DNA of 64,000 nucleotides from Caulobacter sp. 602-2. Lineage in GTDB: Bacteria; Pseudomonadota; Alphaproteobacteria; Caulobacterales; Caulobacteraceae. The position numbers and the translations under genes were made by a program. Below the pieces are notes generated by a model, which was not told where the DNA came from, did no database searches, and saw only the letters and a program-made list of their open reading frames with translations. The stretch is taken from contig NZ_JAAKGT010000002.1 of NCBI RefSeq assembly GCF_011043625.1, positions 496,001 through 560,000 of the forward strand. The letters are read 5' to 3'. Every line of letters begins with the position of its first letter. Within the stretch, counting starts at the first letter, position 1. Below, piece by piece: positions 9,046 to 17,331 of this stretch.

Positions 9046-9861
9046 ATGTTCGACAAGGTCATCCGTACGGCCGCCGTGACAGGCCTGGCCGCCGCCTGCA
9101 CGGCGTGCGCCGGCGGCGGCGTCTCGCAGTCCGGCTTCCTCGCCAGCTACGAGGGCCTGGGCAAGCGGCCCGGAACTGTTCGCGCCACGGTGTACGAGCG
9201 CCGCGACGAGGCGATGGCCGCGACCATAGAGCGGCTGTGGATCGCGCCGGCCATGAGCCATGCCGGCCAGACCCTGTCAGTCGACGACGACGATCGCCAG
9301 GCCGTGCTGACCGAGGTCGACCGGCAGGTCTGTTACGAGCTTAGCAAGCGCTTCACCCTCATCGATGCGCCCTCCCCCGAGGCCGGGACCGTCAGGGTCG
9401 GGGTGACCCGCATCGACCGCACCAATCAGGCCGGATCAGCCGCATCGGCGGCGGCCAACTTCTTCATTCCGGGTCCCGTGTCGGTGCGGGTCCCAGGCGG
9501 CGTGGGCGGCCTCTGGGCCGAAGCCGAACTCCTGACGCCCAGCGGCGCCCAGGCGGCCGCCCTGGTGTGGAGCCGCCAGGCCATGGTCCTGGGCGCCGAC
9601 AAGCCTTCGCTGTCGCCGATCGGGGACGCTCATCAACTGGCTGAACCGTTGGGCGACGCCGTGGCGAGCGCCCTGGCGCCGCGCGAACGCAAGCCCCGTC
9701 CGGTGACGACGCCGGATCCGTGCGCGCGCTTTGGCCCGCGGCTGCGTCCTGAGGGGCTGATCGTGCGCATGGCCACGGGGCTCTATCAGCCGGCGTTGAG
9801 CGGGAGCAAACCTCAGGACCGCGATCCTCAGGACGGCCAAGAGCAAGCCCCGCCCAAATGA
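9046..9861 (+). CDS. DUF3313-family lipoprotein
   Basis: 271 residues. The ATG at 9046 follows an AGAGGAGG ribosome-binding site. The N-terminus is a short signal with a lipobox-like LAAACTAC, and the body (residues 25-215) resembles DUF3313 lipoproteins: an early SGFLASY motif, and a central region with the pattern VGVTRIDRTNQAGSAAS. Such proteins are outer-membrane or periplasmic and have no assigned biochemical role. The C-terminal 50 residues are basic and proline-rich. It converges on chrR, with a hairpin between the stops. Confidence 0.75.
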   Translation: MFDKVIRTAAVTGLAAACTACAGGGVSQSGFLASYEGLGKRPGTVRATVYERRDEAMAATIERLWIAPAMSHAGQTLSVDDDDRQAVLTEVDRQVCYELSKRFTLIDAPSPEAGTVRVGVTRIDRTNQAGSAASAAANFFIPGPVSVRVPGGVGGLWAEAELLTPSGAQAAALVWSRQAMVLGADKPSLSPIGDAHQLAEPLGDAVASALAPRERKPRPVTTPDPCARFGPRLRPEGLIVRMATGLYQPALSGSKPQDRDPQDGQEQAPPK

Positions 9862-9866
9862 CGACG

Positions 9867-9895
9867 GCCGGCCTCGATCGACAGCCGAGGTCGGC
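9867..9895. terminator. Hairpin between convergent DUF3313 and chrR genes
   Basis: GCCGGCCTCG and CGAGGTCGGC form a 10-bp stem with one G-U pair and a 9-base loop, placed between two convergent stop codons. No T-run follows on either strand, so it is at best a weak bidirectional terminator. Confidence 0.4.
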
Positions 9896-9907
9896 GTCAC
9901 CCGACGC

Positions 9908-10543
9908 CTAAAGACGAACGAAAGGCGCCAGCAGCTTGCCCAGCCTGCCGGGCAGCAGGATCTGACCGTCGAGAGCGGCGACGCAAAGGCACGGCTCCTT
10001 GGAGACCACCTTGGGCTGGTGCGTCACGCTTGGATCGGCCTCTTCGAAATCCCCCTGCGAGAACACTCCGTCCTCGGTGGCGTAGGCGCCGTCGATCACG
10101 CAGGTCAGCTCGACGCCCCCGTGGGTGTGGCGGGGCGCCGATTGCCCCGAGGCGATCTTCAGCAGGATGACGCGGCAATCGCCTTGCCGGGTTCCGAGCA
10201 CGTCGCGAACGTGCACGCCCGGCCCCAGCCAGCGCCAGGGCCCGAGCGCGAACTGGTCGAGCGGCGCAGGCAGAACAGGGTCGGCCGAGGCCGGCCTGCG
10301 CTTAGCCTCTGGCTCGACGGCGTCAAGCCGCGCCATGACTTCCCGCCGCGCCTGCGAACTCAGCGCTTCGGGAGCCTGGTCGTCGAGCAGCACGCCGCCC
10401 ACGGCCGCGCCAAGATCGGCCCAGGGGCGGGTCGCCGGCCGCAGGCTGAGGTGTGCGGCCACGACGACGGCTTCGGGAAAGCTCAAGGTCCCCGCGGCGA
10501 AGGCCAGCAGCCGTTCTTCGCTAGGCTGTCGGCGAAGGCTCAT
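9908..10543 (-). CDS. chrR: ChrR-type anti-sigma factor with cupin domain and degenerate zinc site
   Basis: 211 residues. The N-terminal anti-sigma domain (ERLLAFAAGTL...VAAHLSLRPATRPW) and C-terminal cupin (residues about 100-205) match ChrR, which binds an ECF sigma factor and releases it on singlet oxygen or related oxidative stress. The cupin ligands are present (RHTHGGVEL and a later TH). In the N-terminal zinc site, canonical ChrR has His near residue 6 and H-x3-C-x2-C; here only the second His is kept, and the cysteine positions read Arg and Thr. Start overlaps the sigma gene by four bases (ATGA), so the pair is translationally coupled. Confidence 0.85.
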   Translation of the reverse strand: MSLRRQPSEERLLAFAAGTLSFPEAVVVAAHLSLRPATRPWADLGAAVGGVLLDDQAPEALSSQARREVMARLDAVEPEAKRRPASADPVLPAPLDQFALGPWRWLGPGVHVRDVLGTRQGDCRVILLKIASGQSAPRHTHGGVELTCVIDGAYATEDGVFSQGDFEEADPSVTHQPKVVSKEPCLCVAALDGQILLPGRLGKLLAPFVRL

Positions 10544-11148
10544 GATGCGTCCCCCCTGTCCCTTTCGATGCAGGCCCGCAGCTTCATCATGCCAAACCGG
10601 ATGCGCGCCTTGACCGTCCCAAGCGGTACGCCCAGCGTCCTGGATATCTCCGCATGGGTCTGTTCCTGGAAAAAGGCCATTTCGATGGCCGCGGCCTGGT
10701 CTGCGTTGAGGCTGAGCATGGCCGCCCTCACCCGCTGGGCGTCCTGCGCCCCGCTGAGGATGGCGTCGGGCTGGGCGGGCTCTTCGGCCTCAAGATGAAA
10801 ATCCAGCTCGTGAAGCGTAACCGAGCCGCGCCGGAAATGGTCGATCCGCAGGTTGCGGGCGATGGTGAATATCCAGGCTGCGGCCGAGGCGCGCGCCGGA
10901 TCGAAGAGGTGCGCCTTGCGCCAGACGGTGAGGAGGGTTTCCTGGGCCAGTTCCTCGGCGGCCGAGGCGCTGGCGCCGCCGCGCATCAGGAGCGCCTTGA
11001 TCCGCGGCGCATAGTGGTCGAACAGGCCCGCGAAGGCTTCCCGGTCACGGCTTTCGCCGACCCTTACGACGAGCTCGTCGAGCGCGCGTGACGGGCTCAC
11101 GGCGTGACGGCTTGCAGGGTGTGCGGATAGGGCCCGAGTCGCATGCAT
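10540..11148 (-). CDS. ECF RNA polymerase sigma factor (RpoE/ChrR-type)
   Basis: 202 residues from MHATRALSAHPASRHAV. Region 2 (EAFAGLFDHYAPRIKALL...TVWRKAHLFD...NLRIDHFRR) and region 4 (QTHAEISRTLGVPLGTVKAR) are clear. It partners with the adjacent ChrR and would direct transcription of an oxidative or photo-oxidative stress regulon. I chose the ATG at 11148 because region 2 starts shortly after it, and because a near-consensus ECF promoter ends a few bases upstream. The neighbouring cfa gene is also a member of this regulon in Rhodobacter. Confidence 0.9.
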   Translation of the reverse strand: MHATRALSAHPASRHAVSPSRALDELVVRVGESRDREAFAGLFDHYAPRIKALLMRGGASASAAEELAQETLLTVWRKAHLFDPARASAAAWIFTIARNLRIDHFRRGSVTLHELDFHLEAEEPAQPDAILSGAQDAQRVRAAMLSLNADQAAAIEMAFFQEQTHAEISRTLGVPLGTVKARIRFGMMKLRACIERDRGDAS

Positions 11149-11155
11149 GGCGATG

Positions 11156-11182
11156 ATACGGCAGAGCCTCACAGCTGGATCA
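11156..11182 (-). promoter_or_regulatory. Candidate autoregulatory ECF (RpoE/ChrR) promoter
   Basis: On the minus strand TGATCC (11182-11177) is followed by 16 bases and CGTAT (11160-11156). Rhodobacter-type RpoE/ChrR promoters have TGATCC at -35 and a short TA-containing -10 at this spacing. The sigma start codon is only about 8 bases past the -10, so the mRNA would be leaderless or nearly so. Confidence 0.6.
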
Positions 11183-11291
11183 CCGGAAGCAAAAAATACC
11201 CCGCCCGCCCATCCGATCGCTGAGCTCGGCCGTAAGGCGTCGTGACATGCACGCCCACTGTGGGGCGCCCCTTGCAACGAGACCGCCTCAG

Positions 11292-12521
11292 ATGACCGAC
11301 ACGTCCCTGGATTTCCTCATCGCTGGCCGCCCGCGCGGCTCGGCCTTGTTCGATTTCGTGGTGCGGCTGCTTTCGGCCCGCTGGACTTGGGGAGAGCTGA
11401 CGATCGTCACCCCAGGCGGCGAGCGCCGTCATTTGGCCGGCGCGCTTCCGGGGCGGGCCGCAACGATCCTCGTGCGCGACGCCCGCTTCGCAGCGCGGGT
11501 CCTGGCCAACGGCGACATCGGTTTCGCCGAGGGCTTCATGGCCGGGGAATGGGAAAGCCCTGACCTGGCGACCCTGCTGACGACCCTGGCCAACAACTAC
11601 GACCACATCCGGCGATTGTTCGATGGCGGACTGCCGATGCGGGTCGCCAATTGGGCGTTTCACCGGCTGCGAGCCAACACCCGGGCCGGATCGCGCCGCA
11701 ACATCCACGCCCACTACGACCTCGGAAACGCCTTCTACGAAGCCTGGCTAGACGAGACTATGACCTATTCCTCGGCCAGGTTCGAACACCCGGGCCAATC
11801 GCTGGAAGCGGCCCAGATCGCCAAGTACGAACAGCTCGCCGCCCTGATGGACCTCAAGCCCGGGCACAGCATGGTGGAGATCGGCTGCGGCTGGGGCAGT
11901 TTCGCCCAGTTCGCCGCCGCCAGGATCGGTGCACAGGTCACCGCGGTGACCATCTCGCGCGAACAGCATGACTTCGCGCGCCGTCAGGTCTTCGAGGCTG
12001 GTCTGGCCGACCGGGTCGAAATCCGCCTGATCGACTACCGCGACCTCGAAGGCCAGTTCGACCGCCTGGCGTCGATCGAGATGCTGGAGGCGGTGGGGCG
12101 CGACTACTGGGGCGTCTACTTCGACAAGGTGCGCTCGCTGCTAAAGCCCGGCGGCCGGGCCGGGCTCCAGGTCATCACCATCCAGGACGCGCTTTTCGAC
12201 GACTACGACGCCCGCACCGACTTCATCCAGCGCTACGTGTTTCCAGGCGGCGCCCTGCCTTCCGAGAACCGACTGGCGCCGCTGATCGCCGCCCGCGGGC
12301 TACGCTGGCGGCGGACCGAGCGGTTCGGCCAGGACTACGCCAAGACCCTGGCGCTGTGGGCCCAGCGCTTCGAGAAGGCCTATCCGCTCACCGCCCAGAG
12401 CTCCCAGACCTTCGACAGCCGCTTTCGCAAGCTGTGGACCTTCTATCTCGCCTATTGCGAGGCGGGCTTTCGCACCGGCCGCACCGACGTCATCCAGATG
12501 GCGATCGACAGGCACGGTTGA
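11292..12521 (+). CDS. cfa: Cyclopropane-fatty-acyl-phospholipid synthase
   Basis: 409 residues from MTDTSLDFLIAGRPRG. It methylates membrane unsaturated fatty acids using S-adenosylmethionine. The SAM-binding motif VEIGCGWGSFAQFAA, the HYDLGNAFYEAWLD segment, MTYSSA, SIEMLEAVG and the C-terminal YLAYCEAGF are all typical of the Cfa family, at normal length. A longer start at 11247 exists but adds an unconserved prefix. It is divergent from the ECF sigma gene, matching the known link between RpoE/ChrR and cfaA in Rhodobacter; I could not identify a matching promoter on this strand. Confidence 0.92.
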   Translation: MTDTSLDFLIAGRPRGSALFDFVVRLLSARWTWGELTIVTPGGERRHLAGALPGRAATILVRDARFAARVLANGDIGFAEGFMAGEWESPDLATLLTTLANNYDHIRRLFDGGLPMRVANWAFHRLRANTRAGSRRNIHAHYDLGNAFYEAWLDETMTYSSARFEHPGQSLEAAQIAKYEQLAALMDLKPGHSMVEIGCGWGSFAQFAAARIGAQVTAVTISREQHDFARRQVFEAGLADRVEIRLIDYRDLEGQFDRLASIEMLEAVGRDYWGVYFDKVRSLLKPGGRAGLQVITIQDALFDDYDARTDFIQRYVFPGGALPSENRLAPLIAARGLRWRRTERFGQDYAKTLALWAQRFEKAYPLTAQSSQTFDSRFRKLWTFYLAYCEAGFRTGRTDVIQMAIDRHG

Positions 12522-12631
12522 GCGCCCTGCGGCCGCAGCGATCTCGCCGTCCTTAAAGGCTAGAGTCGATGAACATCACCGACCCTAGTGCCGGCGGTGA
12601 CCGGCGCCGGCCTCCGCCGCAGGCTGCAGGA

Positions 12632-12665
12632 TCGAGCGTCGCCGCCTCGCGCGAGCGACGCTCGA
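12632..12665. terminator. Inverted repeat between convergent genes
   Basis: TCGAGCGTCGC and GCGACGCTCGA form a perfect 11-bp stem with a 12-base loop, 10 bases beyond the stop of the minus-strand stress protein and about 110 bases past cfa. No T-run, so a terminator role is plausible but not certain. Confidence 0.45.
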
Positions 12666-12675
12666 CGAGGTTGCC

Positions 12676-13182
12676 TCAGAGGTCGACCTTGGCGTTGTCG
12701 CCCATCTGCGGCGCGGCGCCCGTCACGACGGCGGCCGCCATCTTCACCAGCGCCACCGCCTTGCCAGGACTGTCCCACAACTCGCCGCGCTCGGGGATGA
12801 GGGTCAGCAGCCGGATCGTCGGGTCATCGGCGTCCTCCCACCAGGCCTCGTCGGCCTTGGTCCAGAGCTCGGCGATCTTGGCCCGGTCGTTGGAGAGCCG
12901 GGCCTGCCCCGAGATCAGCACGTACTTGTAGGCGCCGTTGTCGGCCCAGGCGCAGGACACCACCGGAAATCGCTCGAGCTGAGCGTTCTTCTCGCCGCTC
13001 TCATCGACAAGGAAATAGATCGCGTGCTCACCTTGGCGCACCCGGGCAGAGAGCGGCCGGCTTTGCTGCGCGCTGCCGTCCCAGGTGGTGAACATGCAGA
13101 TGTCGATCTTCTCGGCCAGTTCCCAGATGCGATCGCGGACGTCTTCGGGGGGCTTGGGATTGTCGTCTTGCCGCTCTTTCAC
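12676..13182 (-). CDS. General stress protein 26-like, FMN-binding split-barrel protein
   Basis: 168 residues. The pattern IDICMFTTWDGSAQQSRPLS, then AIYFLVDESGEKNAQLE, VSCAWADN and YKYVLISGQARL matches the pyridoxamine-phosphate-oxidase-like general stress protein family, which binds flavin and is often induced by stress. No active-site assignment is possible from sequence alone. Start has an upstream GGAGGCG ribosome-binding site (minus strand, near 13190). Single gene, convergent with cfa. Confidence 0.85.
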   Translation of the reverse strand: MKERQDDNPKPPEDVRDRIWELAEKIDICMFTTWDGSAQQSRPLSARVRQGEHAIYFLVDESGEKNAQLERFPVVSCAWADNGAYKYVLISGQARLSNDRAKIAELWTKADEAWWEDADDPTIRLLTLIPERGELWDSPGKAVALVKMAAAVVTGAAPQMGDNAKVDL

Positions 13183-13308
13183 GGGCGCCTCCTTGCTTGG
13201 AAGTGCGTCAACGTCTCGCTCGCCTCGCCGTTGCTCGCCGAAGCAGCGACGTTCCTCGCGAACGCGACCGACCGCAGTTTGGGATCATCGCGGGCGTTTC
13301 GCGGGGCT

Positions 13309-13701
13309 CTAGCTGTCCTTTGCGCGTTCGGCGGGCGCCCGGCGACGGTTTTGAGCGCGCCACTCTGCGGCCCGCGCCGCGCTCGGCCTATGTGCTGACC
13401 GGTCCCGCGCGCGAGATCTGGGAGCACTCGATCCCGCCAGTGGCGGCTCTGCGCTACTCGGTGACCTTTCGCCTGTTTCGCAAGGATCCAGCCCAGGGAG
13501 CGGTCTTGCCAAGATCGAGCGCAGGCCCAGGGCGCCGACCAGCCGGTCCTGATCCCACACCTCCACGTCGATCGCCGAGACATGGTCGAGCAAGGCAAGG
13601 CGCCCGTAATCCAACGCCTCCGCATCGCTGGCGAAATCGACAACCATGAAGGTCAGGCAACTACCGTTCGGAAGATAGGGATAGAAGCTGTAGCTGGTCA
13701 T
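13309..13701 (-). CDS. Hypothetical protein, possibly with a frameshifted C-terminus
   Basis: 130 residues from MTSYSFYPYLPNGS. The first 60 residues (through VEVWDQDRLVGAL) look like a folded small domain found in short alphaproteobacterial hypothetical proteins with a DVEVWDxDRLV segment. After about residue 65 the sequence becomes low-complexity and arginine/alanine/serine-rich, which suggests that the true protein ended near there and the rest is read-through after a frameshift. Preceded by a GTGGAG ribosome-binding site. Confidence 0.5.
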   Translation of the reverse strand: MTSYSFYPYLPNGSCLTFMVVDFASDAEALDYGRLALLDHVSAIDVEVWDQDRLVGALGLRSILARPLPGLDPCETGERSPSSAEPPLAGSSAPRSRARDRSAHRPSAARAAEWRAQNRRRAPAERAKDS

Positions 13702-13906
13702 GCGGGGCTCCACGCAGCAGGCGGGAGCACGGGGCGATGACCACTCTCTCAGCCGCCGGCGCCCGAAAGCTCGTAGCCAGCGATGGGCGCGAGGTTAGGC
13801 TGCATCACAACGATATGCGAGCGCGAGCATGGGAACGAATTGTTACAAGCTCCTAGCGCCCGGAACGTCTTCTGGCACGAGGAATTTGAGGGCCAGGAGC
13901 CCTCCC

Positions 13907-14101
13907 ATGTCCGAACACGCTCGTCACCCCACGTCCCCGGCGCCGCCACGCATCGACATCGACGACCCAATGGATCTGGCCCGCTGGGCGCATCGTCTGG
14001 GCGTGGCGGAGGCGGACGTGATCAGCGCCGTGATCGAGATCGGACCCGACCGCGACGCTGTAGCCCAGCATGTTCGCATCACGCGCGACGCCGCAGACTG
14101 A
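13907..14101 (+). CDS. DUF3606 small protein
   Basis: 64 residues from MSEHARHPTSPAPPRIDIDD. The segment DPMDLARWAHRLGVAEADV, then SAVIEIGPDRDAVAQHV, is the DUF3606 signature. These small proteins accompany stress and repair genes but have no known activity. An AGGAG ribosome-binding site lies 7 bases upstream. It is followed 8 bases later by the exonuclease III-like frame, so they are probably one transcript. Confidence 0.85.
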   Translation: MSEHARHPTSPAPPRIDIDDPMDLARWAHRLGVAEADVISAVIEIGPDRDAVAQHVRITRDAAD

Positions 14102-14109
14102 GCCGGCCT

Positions 14110-14876
14110 TTGCGGATCGCCACCTACAACATCAACAACGTCGGCAGCCGACTAGACAATCTGCTGGACTGGCTGGCCGAGGCCGAGCCCGATGTGGTCT
14201 GCCCGCAGGAACTGAAGGCGGAACAGGGCCGATTTCCGGCCGAGCCTCTAGAGCAGATGGGCTATGGCGCGGTGTGGAAAGGCCAGCGCACCTGGAACGG
14301 CGTGGCGATCCTCGCGCGCGGCATGACCCCGGTCCTCACCAGAACCGCCCTCCCCCATGATCCCGATCCAAGGCAGGCTCGCTACATCGAGGCGGCGGTA
14401 AACGGCGTCCTCGTCGGCTGCCTCTATCTTCCCAACGGCAATCCCGCGCCGGGCCCCAAGTTCACCTACAAGCTGGCGTGGTTCGACAGCCTGCTTTCCC
14501 ACGCACGCGCTTTGCTCGACAGCGGAGCGCCCGTCGTCCTCGCAGGCGACTACAACGTCGTGCCCACCGAAGCCGACATCTACCCCAAGCATTCCTACAG
14601 CGGCGACGCCCTGCTGCGCATCGAGACCCGTGAGGCCTTCGACTGCTCGACCAGGGCTGGACCGACGCCTTGAGGCAAGCACACCCCATGGCCCCGCCCT
14701 ATACCTACTGGTCCTATCTTCGTGAGCGCTGGCCCAAGGACAAAGGCCTGCGCATCGATCACCTGCTGCTATCGCCCGGACTGGCCGATGTTCTCGTGGA
14801 CGCGGGCGTCGACCGCTGGGTTCGGGGACACGGGGCCAGCGATCACGCGCCAGCCTGGATCCTGCTCGATCCATGA
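14110..14876 (+). pseudogene. Exonuclease III-like gene split by a frameshift
   Basis: The frame from TTG 14110 encodes LRIATYNINNVGSRLDN... with the catalytic Glu (QELK), the Asp-Asn pair (LAGDYNVVPTE) and then stops at 14673. The remainder (GWTDALRQ..., YWSYLRERW, LRIDHLLLSP, SDHAPAW with catalytic Asp and His) continues in another frame to 14876. Comparison with the intact paralogue at 26009-26782 places the shift near 14648, where 4 bases (net -1) are missing after the codons for EAF. A single sequencing error cannot be excluded. As written, neither half has the complete active site. Confidence 0.8.
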
Positions 14877-15196
14877 CCTCTCCCCCCGTCACGCCCGACG
14901 GGCGTTACATCGTCGTGCGCGGCAGGCTCTGGCGTCGGAGCAACCCCGACCTGCCGCCCGCGCGACGCCAAACCCTCATCGAACAACTGATGACCGCGCG
15001 ACGGGCCGTGCGCTGGGCGCGCGCCGCCGGCGACGGCGCGGCCCTTGCCGCCGCAAGAGCAGAGGTGCAGGCCGCAAAAGTCGAGCTTGGCGAGCGTGGA
15101 GCGGTCTGGTGGGCCGACGGCGCACCGGATCTGACCCGGCGCCTGGCCAAGACCACGCCCTATGCGGATTGGTGGGCGGCCCAAGGCGGCGGCTAG
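14873..15196 (+). CDS. Conserved hypothetical protein downstream of the exonuclease III-like gene
   Basis: 107 residues. The start overlaps the preceding stop (ATGA). Features: GRYIVVRGRLWRRSNPDLPP near the N-terminus, an alanine/arginine-rich helix, ERGAVWWADGAPDLTRRL, and an end PYADWW. It resembles a family of short alphaproteobacterial proteins of unknown function, known to me only as hypothetical. Translational coupling to a repair nuclease suggests a shared stress or DNA-repair role, which is inference. Confidence 0.75.
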   Translation: MTSPPVTPDGRYIVVRGRLWRRSNPDLPPARRQTLIEQLMTARRAVRWARAAGDGAALAAARAEVQAAKVELGERGAVWWADGAPDLTRRLAKTTPYADWWAAQGGG

Positions 15197-15228
15197 CGCG
15201 ACCGCCCGTCGTGATCTAGCCTCCGACC

Positions 15229-15351
15229 ATGCCCCCGCGCCTACGCCCGACCGCTCGCATCCTGACCCCGGCCGGTTGGACCGGCCTCGCCATCTTGGTG
15301 GTGCTCGCTGCAGGCGCGTTTGCAGCACTCGCTGTCCATTCGCGCATTTGA
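15229..15351 (+). CDS. Possible 40-residue single-span membrane peptide
   Basis: A short frame encoding an arginine/proline-rich N-terminus (MPPRLRPTARILTPAGW) followed by one hydrophobic segment (TGLAILVVLAAGAFAALAV) and a stop. No strong ribosome-binding site is visible. The pattern is that of a small membrane protein, but the evidence is only composition. Overlaps the next frame. Confidence 0.35.
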   Translation: MPPRLRPTARILTPAGWTGLAILVVLAAGAFAALAVHSRI

Positions 15352-15658
15352 ACCGGGAAGAGGTCGCCGAGCCGCGGCCAGGGCCGACAAGAGATGGGTC
15401 CAAAGCGTGGATGAGTTCGACGACGAGGCCGATGCGCTTTTGGCGCGGATCATGATGATCAGGGACGACCTCAAGGCCGGCCGTCTGTCGCCCAACCAAG
15501 AAGCGGCTTATCGCGATCTTGGCCGCAAGGTCGAGCGCGTCACCCGCGACATGGACGCCGCCGCAGATATCGACGCCGCTACGGCGCTCTGGCGGCAAGG
15601 CGCCGCCATAATCAAGGCCTACCTCGCGGAGCATTTTCCGGCACCGACCCGTCACTGA
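15320..15658 (+). CDS. Hypothetical helical protein
   Basis: Up to 112 residues. The confident part begins around VDEFDDEADALLARIMMIRD and runs through KVERVTRDMDAAADIDAA to AYLAEHFPAP; it is charged, helical and shows normal GC-rich codon use. The first 28 residues are arginine-rich and overlap the small membrane peptide, so translation may actually begin at the GTG near 15407. No family recognised. Confidence 0.5.
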   Translation: MQHSLSIRAFEPGRGRRAAARADKRWVQSVDEFDDEADALLARIMMIRDDLKAGRLSPNQEAAYRDLGRKVERVTRDMDAAADIDAATALWRQGAAIIKAYLAEHFPAPTRH

Positions 15659-15805
15659 ACCGACGGCGATCGTTGGCGCTATGATTTCCTAGCCACTAGG
15701 CCGCTCCGCCCCTGAGCCCGCCCGCGGTTCGCCCGGGCTCCGGCGTAGCGGAAAAGGCTTGGTCGTCGAGCGCGACGACGGCGCTTGGGGCCAACAACTC
15801 CCAGA

Positions 15806-16723
15806 TTAAGCTGCCCGAGCCTCCTGCTCGATTTCGCCTCGCAGCCATCGGAGGCCCTGATCGTAGTCGCGCCTGGCGTGCCAGACCTGCGCCAGCGCGA
15901 GGCCGGCAAGCGCGATTGGAGGGGGCGCTATCACCAGACCATCGTCCAGCCTCGCCAAAAGACTTCTACGGGCGGCCGTGAGGATCAGGTCGGAGCCGCG
16001 CAACAGCCGAGGGGCGACCGACCAATGCGGCAGAGTGACCGCGACGCGGCGGGCCAACCCCTGGGCCCGTAGCGCGGCGTCTACTTCCCCCAGATCCTCC
16101 GGAGAGGCCGCGACCGCCACGTGCGGCCGAGAAAGATAGTCATCGAGTGTTGTGGGAATCCCGGCGCTCGTATCGGCGAGACATGCAAACTCGTCATCAA
16201 AAAGTGTTCCAATACGCAGTTCGCGAACGTTTGATTCAACGCCTGGATAAACACCAATCGCCAGATCGATCTCACCCGATTGAATCGACGCCACGGCGCT
16301 TTCCCGTCCAAGCGCGACAAGCCGCAGGGCCGCGCGGGGCGCTGATCTTTCAAGCCGGCGCACCAGCCCAGGCAACAGGACCTCGGCCGAGTAATCCGAC
16401 ATCGAAAGCCGGAACTCTCTTCCTGACGCACCGGGATCAAAGGCGTCCTCGCCCAGCAGCCCTCCGATCATGGACAGGGCTTCACGTAGCGGAATCGCCA
16501 GTTCCTGCGCCCTGGCTGTCGGCTCAAGACCGCCGGCTCTGCGTACCAGAATTGGGTCGCCCAGAAGGGCGCGCAAACGCGCCAGAGCCTGACTGACGGC
16601 GGGCTGCGTCTTGTTCAGCCTCAAAGCGGCTCGCGTTACGTGGCGCTCCAAGAGAAGGGCGTCCAGTACGACGAGAAGGTTTAGGTCGACTCCGCCAAGA
16701 TCATTAGATTTTCGCATACTCAT
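15806..16723 (-). CDS. LysR-family transcriptional regulator (NahR/NodD-like)
   Basis: 305 residues from MSMRKSNDLGGVDLNLL. N-terminal winged HTH (VTRAALRLNKTQPAVSQALARLRALLGDPILVR) and a LysR substrate-binding domain. It is divergent from a VOC-family gene with about 70 bases between starts, the usual layout when a LysR protein controls its neighbour. A degraded relative of its C-terminal region occurs at 46881-47130. The longer frame to 16816 crosses the intergenic region and is not credible. Confidence 0.88.
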   Translation of the reverse strand: MSMRKSNDLGGVDLNLLVVLDALLLERHVTRAALRLNKTQPAVSQALARLRALLGDPILVRRAGGLEPTARAQELAIPLREALSMIGGLLGEDAFDPGASGREFRLSMSDYSAEVLLPGLVRRLERSAPRAALRLVALGRESAVASIQSGEIDLAIGVYPGVESNVRELRIGTLFDDEFACLADTSAGIPTTLDDYLSRPHVAVAASPEDLGEVDAALRAQGLARRVAVTLPHWSVAPRLLRGSDLILTAARRSLLARLDDGLVIAPPPIALAGLALAQVWHARRDYDQGLRWLRGEIEQEARAA

Positions 16724-16732
16724 GATACCAAA

Positions 16733-16748
16733 TGCAAATTTCCATGCA
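16733..16748. promoter_or_regulatory. Candidate LysR-type operator in the divergent promoter region
   Basis: TGCA-N8-TGCA within an AT-rich stretch lies midway between the LysR and VOC start codons. Position and dyad symmetry suit a LysR-type binding site, but the sequence is short. Confidence 0.3.
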
Positions 16749-16796
16749 CATGAAGAATAACAGACGATGGCGCATCCCCCACCCTGGAGCGCTAAA

Positions 16797-17234
16797 ATGT
16801 CCCAAGATGCCTTCACCGATCGCGGGCTGACCCATCTGGCCCTCGTCGTCCGCGACCTCGATCTTAGCCGTCGCTTCTACGAGACCTTTGCGGGCCTCGA
16901 GCGCGTGCATGAACGTCCCGGCGAGGGCGCCATCACGCGCGTCGCCTGGATGGCGGATCCACATACCAATTTTACCGTGGTCCTGGTCGAGTCGAGCCAA
17001 ATGACTGACACGCCGCTTGGTCCTTTTGGCCACCTCGGCATGGCGTGCGAGAGCCGTGCTGACCTGGATCGCTTGGCCGAGCTCGCCCGAGAACGAGGCA
17101 TCCTTCGCTCTCCACCGACACAAAGCCCACGTCCCGTAGGCTACTGGACCTACATCAGTGATCCGGACGGCAACACTTTGGAACTTTCCTACGCTCAGGA
17201 GATCCGCTTTACAGCGCTTCAGACGACGAGGTGA
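16797..17234 (+). CDS. VOC (glyoxalase/dioxygenase-like) family protein
   Basis: 145 residues from MSQDAFTDRGLTHLALV. The betaalphabetabetabeta pattern is clear: LTHLALVVRDLDLSRRFYE with a metal-binding His, a second module starting GHLGMACES with another His, and the C-terminal DPDGNTLELSY with a metal-binding Glu. This is the vicinal oxygen chelate fold, used by glyoxalases, dioxygenases and resistance proteins; the substrate is unknown. GGAG lies 7 bases upstream of the chosen ATG. Likely controlled by the divergent LysR regulator. Confidence 0.85.
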   Translation: MSQDAFTDRGLTHLALVVRDLDLSRRFYETFAGLERVHERPGEGAITRVAWMADPHTNFTVVLVESSQMTDTPLGPFGHLGMACESRADLDRLAELARERGILRSPPTQSPRPVGYWTYISDPDGNTLELSYAQEIRFTALQTTR

Positions 17235-17316
17235 CACCAGCACGCTCGTCCGGCGCTAGGCTGCGGCGACGGGCGTTCAAACCCACCTCAGTCAGGATGC
17301 GGGCCCTCGCCATCCA

Positions 17317-17331
17317 TGGCGTTTAACGCCA
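17317..17331. promoter_or_regulatory. 15-bp perfect palindrome of unknown function
   Basis: TGGCGTT-T-AACGCCA between the VOC gene and the kinase. Could be an operator, but no promoter is evident beside it. Confidence 0.25.
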
